The notes under the pieces: generated by a model
Seen by the model: only the letters and a program-made list of their open reading frames with translations
Databases searched by the model: none
What the model was told of the DNA's origin: nothing
Shown: piece by piece, positions 8,189-16,212 of the stretch
Position numbering within the stretch: the first letter of the stretch is position 1
Layout: every line of letters starts with the position of its first letter
Source: Amycolatopsis sp. NBC_01480
Lineage (GTDB): Bacteria > Actinomycetota > Actinomycetes > Mycobacteriales > Pseudonocardiaceae
DNA: 64,000 nt
Direction of reading: 5' to 3'
Assembly: GCF_036227205.1 (NCBI RefSeq)
Contig: NZ_CP109442.1
Location: 2,108,001 to 2,172,000 of the forward strand
Made by a program: the position numbers and the translations under genes

Positions 8189-9090
8189 GGGCGTTCGGTC
8201 CCGATCCGTTCGGTCAGCCACGCCCGTAACGATGGCCCGTAGTCGGGGGTTTCCAGCGCGAAATCGACGGCGGCGCGCAGGAAACCACCCGGATTCCCCA
8301 GGTCGTGTCGCCCGCCGCGGTGCACCACGATGTGCACGGGGTGTCCCTCGTTGATCAGCAGGGCCACGGCGTCGGTCAGCTGCAGCTCGCCGCCGGCACC
8401 CGGCTCGATCCGCCGGATCGCGTCGAAGATCGCCCGGTCCAGCAGGTAGCGGCCGGCCGCGGCGTACGTCGAAGGCGCGTCCTCCGGCTTCGGCTTCTCG
8501 ACCATCCCGTGCACCTGCTTGACGTCGGGATCGTCGGTGTCGGAGACGTCGAAGACGCCGTACGGCGAGATCTGCTCCTTGGGGATGTCGAACGCGCAGA
8601 GCACGCTGCCGCCGTGCTTCGCGCGCACGGCGGACATGCGGTCCAGCACCCCGACGGGCAGCACCAGGTCGTCCGGCAGCAGCACGGCGACGGCGGTGTC
8701 CTCGTCCGTCAGGTTCGCCTCGGCCTGCGCGACGGCGTGGCCCAGCCCCAGCGCCTGCTCCTGGATGGCCACCTCGACGTCGAGCAGCTCCGTGGCGCGG
8801 CGGACCTTCTCCAGCAGCTCGGTCTTGCCCTTGTCCTCGAGCGTCTTCTCCAGCTCGGGCTGCGGCTCGAAGTACCGGACCACGGCTTCCTTGCCCGGCG
8901 AGGTGACGATCACCAGCCGTTTCGCCCCGGCCGCGGCGGCCTCCGAAGCGACGAGCTCGATCCCCGGTGTGTCGACCACGGGCAGCAGCTCTTTCGGCAC
9001 GGCCTTGGTCGTCGGCAGGAATCGCGTGCCGAGTCCGGCGGCAGGCACGATGGCGGTTCTGAACGTCTGGGTGGATGCGGCGCCCGTCAT
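8185..9090 (-). CDS. galU: UTP-glucose-1-phosphate uridylyltransferase
   Basis: The product is 301 residues, normal for GalU. It has the nucleotide-binding signature PAAGLGTRFLPTTKAVPKEL near the N-terminus, LPDDLVLP, the substrate segment VEKPKPEDAPS and the C-terminal GGELQLTDAVALL. It makes UDP-glucose for envelope polysaccharide and galactose metabolism. The ATG at 9088-9090 was chosen because upstream in-frame codons overlap the divergent folate gene and lack homology. It is the first gene of the galU-glp-rimJ-glpR operon, with only 24 bp to the divergent 5-FTHF cyclo-ligase start. Confidence 0.93.
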   Translation of the reverse strand: MTGAASTQTFRTAIVPAAGLGTRFLPTTKAVPKELLPVVDTPGIELVASEAAAAGAKRLVIVTSPGKEAVVRYFEPQPELEKTLEDKGKTELLEKVRRATELLDVEVAIQEQALGLGHAVAQAEANLTDEDTAVAVLLPDDLVLPVGVLDRMSAVRAKHGGSVLCAFDIPKEQISPYGVFDVSDTDDPDVKQVHGMVEKPKPEDAPSTYAAAGRYLLDRAIFDAIRRIEPGAGGELQLTDAVALLINEGHPVHIVVHRGGRHDLGNPGGFLRAAVDFALETPDYGPSLRAWLTERIGTERP

Positions 9091-9114
9091 GGGCGCAAAG
9101 CCTAACCTGGTCGC

Positions 9115-9741
9115 ATGCGGGCGCCGGGCAATGAGCACCTGAGCAAGGCGGAGTGGCGCAAGCGGATTCTGCGGGCGCGCGCCTCGCTGAGCCATTCGGA
9201 GCATGCCGAGGAGGCGGCCGCACTGGCCGAAGCGGCCGCGTCGGTGGCCACGCCGACCGTCTGCGCGTACCTGCCCTTCGGCACCGAGCCAGGCACCGTC
9301 TCACTGCTGGATTCCCTGGTCAGCGCCGGTTCCCGGGTGCTGCTGCCGGTGATCCCCGACGTTCCAGGCCCCCTCGATTGGGCGGTCTACACGGGTGCCG
9401 GCGAGCTGGTCCCAGGGCGGCTTCGCGGCGTCCGTGAACCTTCCGGAGCCAGGCTCGGCGTCGAGGCGGTCGGAGCGGCGGAACTCACCCTCGTGCCCGC
9501 GCTCGGCGTGGACCGCCGAGGCGTCCGTCTGGGCCGCGGCGCCGGCTACTACGACCGTTCGCTGGTCTTCGCGGCCCCGAGCGCATCTTTGCTGGCCGTC
9601 GTCCGGGCCGCTGAGCTGGTGGAATACCTCCCCGGCCAGCCGCACGACGTGCCAATGCACGGGGCGCTGACCCCGGCCGGCCTGATCCGGCTGCCCCGGT
9701 GTGAGGCGCCGGACAGCGTCGAGCCAGGTCCAGACCTTTAA
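9115..9741 (+). CDS. 5-formyltetrahydrofolate cyclo-ligase
   Basis: The 208-residue protein starts with KAEWRKRILRAR, carries YLPFGTEPGT and ends with the ATP-binding signature GRGAGYYDRSL, all typical of 5-formyl-THF cyclo-ligase (5,10-methenyl-THF synthetase). It converts 5-formyl-THF to 5,10-methenyl-THF using ATP in the cytoplasm. It is divergent from galU, the usual actinobacterial arrangement, and both promoters must lie in a 24-bp gap or inside the genes. Confidence 0.9.
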   Translation: MRAPGNEHLSKAEWRKRILRARASLSHSEHAEEAAALAEAAASVATPTVCAYLPFGTEPGTVSLLDSLVSAGSRVLLPVIPDVPGPLDWAVYTGAGELVPGRLRGVREPSGARLGVEAVGAAELTLVPALGVDRRGVRLGRGAGYYDRSLVFAAPSASLLAVVRAAELVEYLPGQPHDVPMHGALTPAGLIRLPRCEAPDSVEPGPDL

Positions 9742-9962
9742 AATGGAGCCGGGAACGCCTCACGGCGGCCCACGGCGTTACCTTCGTCACATCCTCGCTG
9801 CGCCACCCGGGCCGTCCGGGCGCGGAACAGGCACGGAGCGACACCCCGCGCGGACGGTCGGCCCACGACCGCGATACCACGTTTGACCAGCGCGGGAATA
9901 CGCCGGTACCGTTGATTACTAGCACTCTCGTCGGACGAGTGCCAGCGCATGGAGGAGCACCA

Positions 9963-10310
9963 GTGCCCACGTATCAGTACGCCTGCAAGGAATGCGACCA
10001 CCGGTTCGAGGCAGTGCAGTCCTTTTCCGATGCGAGCCTGACGGTCTGCCCCCAGTGCTCCGGCCCGCTGCGCAAGGTCTTCAGCTCGGTGGGCGTGGTC
10101 TTCAAGGGCAGCGGCTTCTACCGCACCGACTCCCGTGAAGCCGCCAAGTCGAGCACCTCGGCCACGCCGGCGAAGAGCGAGGGCAAGTCGGAGACCAAGT
10201 CCGAATCGAAGTCCGAGTCCAAGGCGCCGGCCAAGTCGTCTTCGGACAGCGGTAGCTCCTCCTCATCGTCCTCCTCGGGTACGACAAAAACGGCTGCTGC
10301 CGCTTCCTGA
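9963..10310 (+). CDS. FmdB-type zinc-ribbon protein
   Basis: A GTG start at 9963, preceded by GGAGGAGCACCA, gives 115 residues. The first 45 form an FmdB-like ribbon with two cysteine pairs (YACKECDHRFE and VCPQCSG) and a GFYRTD motif. The C-terminal half is a Lys/Ser/Glu-rich, then pure Ser-rich, disordered tail. FmdB-like small proteins are widespread in actinobacteria between the folate cyclo-ligase gene and SAF/mscL genes; a zinc-binding regulatory role is likely, but none is established. Confidence 0.85.
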   Translation: MPTYQYACKECDHRFEAVQSFSDASLTVCPQCSGPLRKVFSSVGVVFKGSGFYRTDSREAAKSSTSATPAKSEGKSETKSESKSESKAPAKSSSDSGSSSSSSSSGTTKTAAAAS

Positions 10311-10441
10311 CCCCTGGTTTGTCCACACGGGGGTAGTTGTCCACAGATCGCGGATCCGCCTCTTACGGCGCCCCGCCCAGCGTCCCTAACGTCGGTTTCG
10401 TGCGGCACCTCGCCGCACGAGGAACCGACGAGGGGACGACC

Positions 10442-11095
10442 GTGGACACCTTGCTCAGCCGCCTTCCCGCGCTGCCCGATCTGAGCCGGCTGCGCGGCCG
10501 CCGCGCCCGGCTCGTCCGCCGCTGGCTCGCCGCGGCCCTGCTGCTGGCCGGCCTGCTCCTGTTGATCCACCCCGCCTCGGCCCGTGGTGCGCCCGGCACC
10601 GCCACGGTCGTCTCCGCCCGCGATCTGCCCGCGGGCGCCACCTTGCGCGCCGCCGACCTCCGGCTCGCCGACCTGCCCGACGGAGTCCGGCCCGCCGGAG
10701 CGCTCGGCCGGATCGACGAGGCCGCCGGCCGGCTGCTGTCCGGTGCCGCGCGAGCCGGGGAACCCCTCACCGACGCACGAGTGCTCGGCATCCCCGGGGC
10801 GGGTGAGTCCGGCCGGGCGGCCGTGCCCGTGCGGCTCGCCGACGCGGGCGTCGCGGACCTGCTCCGGCCCGGCCAGCACGTCGACGTCGTGGCGGCACCG
10901 GACGCTCTGCATCCGGCGTCCGTGCTGGCCGAGGACGTGAGCGTGGTCACCGTCAGCCGTCCGGAGACCGGCGGCGGCCGGATGCTGGGGCCGTCCGACA
11001 AAGGCCCGCTGGTCCTGCTCTCACTCCCCGTGAGCGTGGCGACACAGGTGGCTGCCACTTCGCTGGAGCGACCCGTTACGGTTACTCTCCGCTAA
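10442..11095 (+). CDS. SAF-domain protein, CpaB-like
   Basis: GTG at 10442 starts a 217-residue protein with one membrane segment (WLAAALLLAGLLLLIHPAS, residues 31-49) followed by an SAF domain (ARDLPAGATLRAADLRLADLP) and a C-terminal RcpC/CpaB-like part (RLADAGVADLLRPGQHVDVV). CpaB proteins belong to Flp pilus assembly in the periplasm. However, no tad/flp genes are nearby, and this lone version between fmdB and mscL is the common actinobacterial arrangement. Its role here is unknown. Confidence 0.78.
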   Translation: MDTLLSRLPALPDLSRLRGRRARLVRRWLAAALLLAGLLLLIHPASARGAPGTATVVSARDLPAGATLRAADLRLADLPDGVRPAGALGRIDEAAGRLLSGAARAGEPLTDARVLGIPGAGESGRAAVPVRLADAGVADLLRPGQHVDVVAAPDALHPASVLAEDVSVVTVSRPETGGGRMLGPSDKGPLVLLSLPVSVATQVAATSLERPVTVTLR

Positions 11096-11172
11096 CCCGT
11101 TCCGGTTCCAGCGGGCGACGCCGTCCCCACCGAAGTGAGCGGCCGGACCCCGCCCCAGCTTGAGGAGTGGCA

Positions 11173-11583
11173 GTGCTGAAAGGCTTCAAGGACTTCCTGA
11201 TGCGCGGCAACGTCGTCGACCTCGCGGTCGCGGTGGTCATCGGCGCCGCCTTCACCTCGATCGTCACGGCGTTCACCACCGGCTTGATCAAACCGCTGAT
11301 CAACGCCATCGGCGGCAGCGACGCCGCGCAGGGCCTCGGCTTCAAGATCCTCGGCGCGAACCCGTCCACGTTCATGGACTTCGGCAGCGTGATCAACGCG
11401 GCGATCAACTTCGTGATCGTGGCGGCGGTCGTCTACTTCCTGATCGTGCTGCCGGTCAAGCACCTGCAGGAGCGGCGCAAGCGTGGCCAGGAGCCCGGCC
11501 CGGCCGAGCCGACCGATGTGGAGCTGCTGACGGAGATCCGCGATCTGCTGCGGGCGCAGGCCACCGGCAAGAACGGCAGCTGA
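11173..11583 (+). CDS. mscL: Large-conductance mechanosensitive channel
   Basis: GTG at 11173 gives MLKGFKDFLMRGNVVDLAVAVVIG, the conserved MscL N-terminus, with TGAGGAG (11161-11167) five bases upstream; a GTG two codons earlier (11167) is possible. The 136-residue protein has the two expected membrane helices (about 15-45 and 70-95) and the C-terminal helix DVELLTEIRDLLRAQ. It opens under membrane tension to release osmolytes. The size and motif order match the mycobacterial channel. Confidence 0.95.
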   Translation: MLKGFKDFLMRGNVVDLAVAVVIGAAFTSIVTAFTTGLIKPLINAIGGSDAAQGLGFKILGANPSTFMDFGSVINAAINFVIVAAVVYFLIVLPVKHLQERRKRGQEPGPAEPTDVELLTEIRDLLRAQATGKNGS

Positions 11584-11586
11584 GTG

Positions 11587-11757
11587 TCACCGGTCGTGAT
11601 GCGGCGGCCGGTTCTCGAGGTACCAGGAGTCCGGGGTCGCCCGGTCCTGGCCTCCCTCGTCCCGCTCGTCGGAGGTCGTCTCGGGCAGCACGTCGCCGAA
11701 GATCTCGTCGACCCGGCGGCGGGCGGCCTGGGCGTCCCGTCGTTCGTCCTGCGGCAT
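11587..11757 (-). CDS. Small acidic conserved hypothetical protein
   Basis: ATG at 11757 gives 56 residues beginning MPQDERRDAQAARRRVDEIF; an in-frame TTG at 11787 would add ten. It is highly charged, with no cysteine, signal or membrane segment. Codon bias is typical of the chromosome, and it lies tail-to-tail with mscL (3-bp gap) and co-directional with the mogA-like gene. No function is recognised. Confidence 0.6.
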   Translation of the reverse strand: MPQDERRDAQAARRRVDEIFGDVLPETTSDERDEGGQDRATPDSWYLENRPPHHDR

Positions 11758-11805
11758 GGATCCATCGTCCCACCCGCTGTTTGACAACTGCAGAGAGATG
11801 CGGCT

Positions 11806-12306
11806 CTAGACCTCTTCGAGGCCGGAGAGCTCGTCGATCACGTGCGGCACGAGCGAGGAGAGCGTGGCCATGCCGTCGCGCACCGCGGCGCGCGAACCGG
11901 CCAGGTTGACCACGAGGGTGCTGCCGGACACGCCGGCCAGGCCGCGGGAGATCCCGGCGTCGACCGCGCCCGCGGCGAGGCCGGACGCGCGCAGCGCCTC
12001 GCCGATGCCCGGGATCGGCCGGTCGAGCACGCCGGAAGTGGCGTCGGGGGTGCGGTCGCGCGGCGACACCCCGGTGCCACCGACAGTGATCACCAGGTCG
12101 GCGCCGCCGATCACGGCCGTGTTGAGCGCGTTGCGGATGCCGGCGGTCTCGGCCTCGACCACCACCACGCCGTCGACGATGAAGCCGGCCTCTTCGAGCA
12201 GCTCCGTGACGAGCGGTCCGGTGTTGTCCTCGTGCTCCCCGTGGGCGACCCGGTCGTCCACGATCACCACGAGGGCTCGGCCCAGCCGCTGTGCGCTCCG
12301 TTCCAT
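11806..12306 (-). CDS. MogA/MoaB-family molybdenum cofactor protein
   Basis: The 166-residue protein has the MoCF-binding motif ITVGGTGVSPRDRTPDAT and SGLAAGAVDAGISRGLAGV, matching MogA/MoaB (molybdopterin adenylyltransferase-type) proteins of normal length. It would adenylate molybdopterin before metal insertion. A molybdopterin oxidoreductase is encoded 8 kb away, a plausible client. MogA and MoaB cannot be separated by eye. Confidence 0.88.
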   Translation of the reverse strand: MERSAQRLGRALVVIVDDRVAHGEHEDNTGPLVTELLEEAGFIVDGVVVVEAETAGIRNALNTAVIGGADLVITVGGTGVSPRDRTPDATSGVLDRPIPGIGEALRASGLAAGAVDAGISRGLAGVSGSTLVVNLAGSRAAVRDGMATLSSLVPHVIDELSGLEEV

Positions 12307-12430
12307 GCCGACACCGTATCCGGTGAAGGCACCTCTCCGCCGCCGCGGGGCCTGGTCATTTCTGACGATTCGGTGACGTGGTCCGGTTCGGCCGCGCGCG
12401 CGGCCGGTGGTTCGCCCTAGCGTCGGTCAG

Positions 12431-13492
12431 GTGCGCGTACTGATCACCGGCGGGGCCGGGTTCATCGGCTCCCACATCGCCGACCAGCTGGCCGATTCGG
12501 GCGACGAGGTCGTGGTGCTGGACAGCCTGCTGCCCACCGCCCACGGCTCCACCGTGCCACCCGGCTACACCGGGCGGCACCGGTTCCTGCGCGGTGACGT
12601 CACGGACCCGGAACTGGTGGCCGAACTCCTCGACGGGGTCGACGCGGTCTGCCACCAGGCCGCGGTGGTCGGGCACGGCATCGACCCGTCCGACGCGCCG
12701 TCGTACGCGCTGAACAACGACTACGGCACCGCGGTGCTGCTGGCCGGCATGCACGCGGCCGGGGTGCGCAAGCTCGTGCTCGCGTCGTCGATGGTGGTCT
12801 ACGGCGAGGGCCGGTACGAGTGCCCGGAACACGGGATCGTGCCGCCGTCACCGCGTCGTCAGTCCGATGTGGACGCCGGCCGGTTCGAGCCGGCGTGCGG
12901 GGAGTGCGGCGCGGAACTCGAGTGGCGACTCGTGCCGGAGGACGCACCGCTGATGCCCAGGAGTACTTACGCGGCAACGAAACTGGCACAGGAGCACCTC
13001 GCGGGCGCGTGGGCGCGCCAGACCGGCGGCACGGTCTGGGCGATGCGCTACCACAACGTCTACGGCCCGCGGATGCCGCAGAACACGCCGTACGCCGGGG
13101 TGGCTTCGCTGTTCCGCTCGTCGCTCGTTCGCGGTGAAGCGCCGACAGTGCTCGAGGATGGCCGGCAGCAGCGGGACTTCGTGCACGTCCACGACGTCGC
13201 CCGGGCGAATGTGCTCGCGCTGCGCACCGAAGGCGCGGAAGGCGAAATCACGCCGTTGAATGTCTGTTCCGGACAGCCGCACACCGTCGGCGAGCTGGCG
13301 GAGGAACTGGCCCGCGCCTGTGCCGGCCCGGCACCCCGGATCGCCGGCGGCGCGCGGCCGGCGGACGTCCGGCACGTGGTCGCCGACCCGGCCCGGGCGC
13401 GCGAACTGCTGGGCTTCACGGCCGAAACCTCGTTCGAGAAAGGCATAACCGCCTTCGCGACCGCGGAGCTGCGCGCACCCGTCGGCGGTTGA
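12431..13492 (+). CDS. NAD-dependent sugar epimerase/dehydratase with a zinc-ribbon-like insert
   Basis: GTG at 12431 yields 353 residues of an extended SDR: Rossmann motif GGAGFIGSHIADQL, catalytic STYAATKLAQE (Tyr-x3-Lys), and RYHNVYGPRMPQ. Between them, around residues 130-165, lies an insert with CPEHG and CGECG, four cysteine/histidine ligands arranged like a zinc ribbon. Such inserts occur in a subset of actinobacterial enzymes annotated as dTDP-L-rhamnose 4-epimerases. It is followed by glycosyltransferase-type genes further along, consistent with nucleotide-sugar supply. The exact substrate is not resolved. Confidence 0.8.
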   Translation: MRVLITGGAGFIGSHIADQLADSGDEVVVLDSLLPTAHGSTVPPGYTGRHRFLRGDVTDPELVAELLDGVDAVCHQAAVVGHGIDPSDAPSYALNNDYGTAVLLAGMHAAGVRKLVLASSMVVYGEGRYECPEHGIVPPSPRRQSDVDAGRFEPACGECGAELEWRLVPEDAPLMPRSTYAATKLAQEHLAGAWARQTGGTVWAMRYHNVYGPRMPQNTPYAGVASLFRSSLVRGEAPTVLEDGRQQRDFVHVHDVARANVLALRTEGAEGEITPLNVCSGQPHTVGELAEELARACAGPAPRIAGGARPADVRHVVADPARARELLGFTAETSFEKGITAFATAELRAPVGG

Positions 13493-13546
13493 GACGAAGG
13501 TCACTTCCCGGAATCAAAACGGGGCACGCGGGTCTTGGTGCTGGGC

Positions 13547-14383
13547 ATGCGGTCCATCGAGATGGGGAACATCGAGATCCATGCGCTGGCCGACGGCCGG
13601 ATCCGGCTGCCGACGACTTTCTTTCCGGGACTCGACGTCGGGCGGCACCCCGAGGTCGTGGCGCCGGACGGCACGGTCCACGTGCCCACGGGCGCGTACC
13701 TGGTCCGCGGCGGCGGGCGGACGATCCTGGTCGACGCCGGGCTCGGCCCGCGGGAAATCGGCTTCGCCGAAGGGGTTCAGCCCGACGACGGCGACATGGG
13801 CGCGGGCGGCGGGCTGCCGCTGGCACTGAGCGAGGCCGGGGTCAGACCCGCGGACGTCGACACCCTGCTGCTGACGCACCTGCACCCCGACCACGTCGGC
13901 TGGATCGCGCCGCACGGGGTGCCGTACTTCCCGAACGCCGAGGTGCTCTACGGCGAGGCCGACTGGGCCGAGCTGGTCGAGACGGCGGGACGGCACGACT
14001 GGACGCGAATCGGCCTGGAAGCCGTGCGCGCCACCGGAAAGCTGCGCCCCTTGCGCGGCGATGTGGAGATCGCGCCGGGCCTCACCGCCCGCCACGCTCC
14101 CGGGCACACGCCGGGCCACTACGTGCTGGACATCGTTTCCGAAGGGCGCCGCGCGGTGCTGCTGGGCGACGTCCTGCACACCCCGGCCCAGCTGGCCGAT
14201 TCCGGCATCAGCTCCAGCACCGACACTGACCCGTCGCTCGCCCATTTCACGCGCCAGCGGTGGCTTCGCGAGGTCGAGGGCACCGAAACGGTCATCGCGC
14301 CGGCGCATTTCCCGGGCATGCGGTTCTTCCGGGTGAGCGCGGACCGGGTGGCCGAGCCGGTGTCCGCGGTCTCCGCCGGCTGA
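13547..14383 (+). CDS. MBL-fold metallo-hydrolase
   Basis: The ATG at 13547 gives 278 residues; GTG at 13538 or ATG at 13562 are alternatives. The metallo-beta-lactamase signature is complete: LLLTHLHPDHVGWIAP with the HxHxDH ligands, APGHTPGHYVLDI, LLGDVLHTP and a terminal IAPAHFPG histidine. The closest visible style is the AHL-lactonase/glyoxalase II-like branch of cytoplasmic hydrolases. No substrate can be named. A bidirectional hairpin separates it from the convergent sensor kinase gene. Confidence 0.85.
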   Translation: MRSIEMGNIEIHALADGRIRLPTTFFPGLDVGRHPEVVAPDGTVHVPTGAYLVRGGGRTILVDAGLGPREIGFAEGVQPDDGDMGAGGGLPLALSEAGVRPADVDTLLLTHLHPDHVGWIAPHGVPYFPNAEVLYGEADWAELVETAGRHDWTRIGLEAVRATGKLRPLRGDVEIAPGLTARHAPGHTPGHYVLDIVSEGRRAVLLGDVLHTPAQLADSGISSSTDTDPSLAHFTRQRWLREVEGTETVIAPAHFPGMRFFRVSADRVAEPVSAVSAG

Positions 14384-14394
14384 GGGCGGTTCGG

Positions 14395-14447
14395 CTGAGG
14401 ACGGTTCGTCGGCGACCGGTCGGGGGCCGCCGAAGGACCGTCCTCAG
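14395..14447. terminator. Bidirectional hairpin between convergent genes
   Basis: A 20-base arm beginning CTGAGGACGGTTCG at 14395 pairs with one ending ACCGTCCTCAG at 14447, with 18 of 20 positions matching and a 13-base loop. It lies between the stops of the MBL gene and the convergent sensor kinase gene, so it can end both transcripts. Confidence 0.7.
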
Positions 14448-14456
14448 TGGACAGGT

Positions 14457-15509
14457 TCAGGACACGGCCAGCGGCAGCCGGACCTCGAACCGGCAGCCGG
14501 GGCCGTGGTTGTGCACCCCGATGTGGCCGCGGTGGGCCTCCACGAGCCCCTTCGCGATCGCCAGTCCGAGCCCGCCGCCGGCGGTGGTGCCGCTGCGTTC
14601 GGGAGTGCGGGCCTGGGTGCCGCGGAAGGCGACGTCGAAGACCCGGCCGATCTCGTCGTCCGGGATGCCGCCGCAGGAGTCGTCCACGGCGAGCAGGGCC
14701 TGGTCCCCGTCGATGTCGATCTGGACGGCGACCGTGCCGTCGGGCGGGGTGTGGCGGATGGCGTTGGAGACGAGGTTGCGGACGATCCGCGCGAGTTCCG
14801 GGTCGCTGCCGGACACCACGGGCCAGGCCTCGCCGTTCTCCAGCACTCGCACTCGCTTGCGCTCGGCCACCGGCGCCTGCGCGGCGACGGCGTCGCTCAC
14901 CACGTCCCGCAGCGGCACGGCCGACATGGTCAGCCGCAACGCGCCCGCGGTGATGCGGGACAGCTCGAACAGGTCGCCGACCATGCCCGAGAGCCGGGTG
15001 CTCTCACCGCTGATGCGCTGCGCGTAGTCCGCGACCTCGCTGCGTTCGCTGACCACGCCGTCGGCGAGGGCCTCGGCCATGGCCTGGATCCCGGCGAGCG
15101 GGCTGCGCAGGTCGTGGCTGATCCAGGCGACCAGCTCGCGCCGCGACTGCTCGGCCGCGCGCTCGCGTTCGCGGGCCTCGCGCTCCCAGACGCTGCGCCG
15201 AGCGATCGCGCGGCCGAGGATGATCGCCGCTGGCACGGTGACCACGGCGACCAGCAGGCAGACGAGCAGCATCGTCGTCAGGGCCGGGGTGAACATGAAC
15301 CCGCTGATGCCGAGCACCCCGGCGAGCGTGGTGACCACCGGGGTCAGCACGAGCAGCGTCATGGTGCTGGCGAGCGAGCGCCGGCGCAGCAGGTAGAGCC
15401 CCAGCCCGCCGAGCGCCGCGACGGGAAGCGCGAACAGCAGCGCGAACGGGAGGATGTGCAGGACGTGCGTGAGCATGTCCCGGAACGACTCACTGGGTTC
15501 GATCATCAC
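14457..15509 (-). CDS. Sensor histidine kinase
   Basis: The 350-residue membrane kinase has three hydrophobic segments in the first 110 residues and almost no periplasmic loop. A HisKA box ([20 protein letters not shown]) holds the phospho-accepting His, and a catalytic HATPase_c domain shows [22 protein letters not shown] and [11 protein letters not shown]. The ATG overlaps the response-regulator stop as ATGA. With little outside the membrane, it may sense membrane state or a neighbour such as the GT-C-like protein encoded two genes upstream; the signal is unknown. Confidence 0.9.
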   Translation of the reverse strand: MMIEPSESFRDMLTHVLHILPFALLFALPVAALGGLGLYLLRRRSLASTMTLLVLTPVVTTLAGVLGISGFMFTPALTTMLLVCLLVAVVTVPAAIILGRAIARRSVWEREARERERAAEQSRRELVAWISHDLRSPLAGIQAMAEALADGVVSERSEVADYAQRISGESTRLSGMVGDLFELSRITAGALRLTMSAVPLRDVVSDAVAAQAPVAERKRVRVLENGEAWPVVSGSDPELARIVRNLVSNAIRHTPPDGTVAVQIDIDGDQALLAVDDSCGGIPDDEIGRVFDVAFRGTQARTPERSGTTAGGGLGLAIAKGLVEAHRGHIGVHNHGPGCRFEVRLPLAVS

Positions 15510-16204
15510 TGACCCCGGTCATAGCGGTAGCCGACGCCCCACACGGTCGCGACCCGGACCGGCTTGGCCGGGTCGCGTTCGATCTTCTCGCGCAACCGTC
15601 GCACGTGGACGGTCACCGTGGACTGGTCGCCGAAGTCCCAGCCCCACACCTTCTCCAGCAGGTCAGCGCGGGAGTACGCGACTCCCGGGTGGGCGAGGAA
15701 AAACGCGAGCAGGTCGAACTCCCGGGTGGTGAGCGGGAGTTCGGCGCCGGCGAGCGTCGCCTGGCGGGCGTTCATCTGCAGGCGCAGGTCGCCGTCCACC
15801 AGTTCCGCCGCGGGCGGTGTGGGCCGCGGCATCCGGGCGCGGCGCAGCACCGACGCGACGCGCAGCGCGAGTTCCTTGGGGCTGAAGGGTTTCGTGACGT
15901 AGTCGTCGGCACCGAGCTGGAGCCCGGCGATCCGGTTCTCCTCCTCGCCCAGTGCGGTCAGCATCACGATCGGCACCTGGCTGACCTGCCGCAGCCGGCG
16001 GCACACCTCGAGGCCGTTGATGCCCGGCATCATCACGTCGAGCACCACGAGGTCGGGCTCGCGCCGGGCGAACAGCGCCAGGCCCGCGGCGCCGTCGCCG
16101 GCCACGTCGACGGTGAAGCCGGCGACCTCGAGGTAACGGCGCACGACGTCGCGCACCGTCTCGTCGTCATCGACCACGAGCACGCGGCCGGCCTGGTCTT
16201 CCAT
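15506..16204 (-). CDS. OmpR/PhoB-family response regulator
   Basis: The 232-residue regulator has a receiver domain ([13 protein letters not shown], phospho-acceptor in [38 protein letters not shown]) and a C-terminal winged helix ([22 protein letters not shown]). It partners the kinase encoded downstream and starts eight bases after the membrane-protein gene, so all three probably share a transcript. Repeated GTAAG elements in the divergent promoter region at 17.69-17.77 kb are candidate binding sites. Confidence 0.93.
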   Translation of the reverse strand: MEDQAGRVLVVDDDETVRDVVRRYLEVAGFTVDVAGDGAAGLALFARREPDLVVLDVMMPGINGLEVCRRLRQVSQVPIVMLTALGEEENRIAGLQLGADDYVTKPFSPKELALRVASVLRRARMPRPTPPAAELVDGDLRLQMNARQATLAGAELPLTTREFDLLAFFLAHPGVAYSRADLLEKVWGWDFGDQSTVTVHVRRLREKIERDPAKPVRVATVWGVGYRYDRGQ

Positions 16205-16212
16205 GCCTCACC

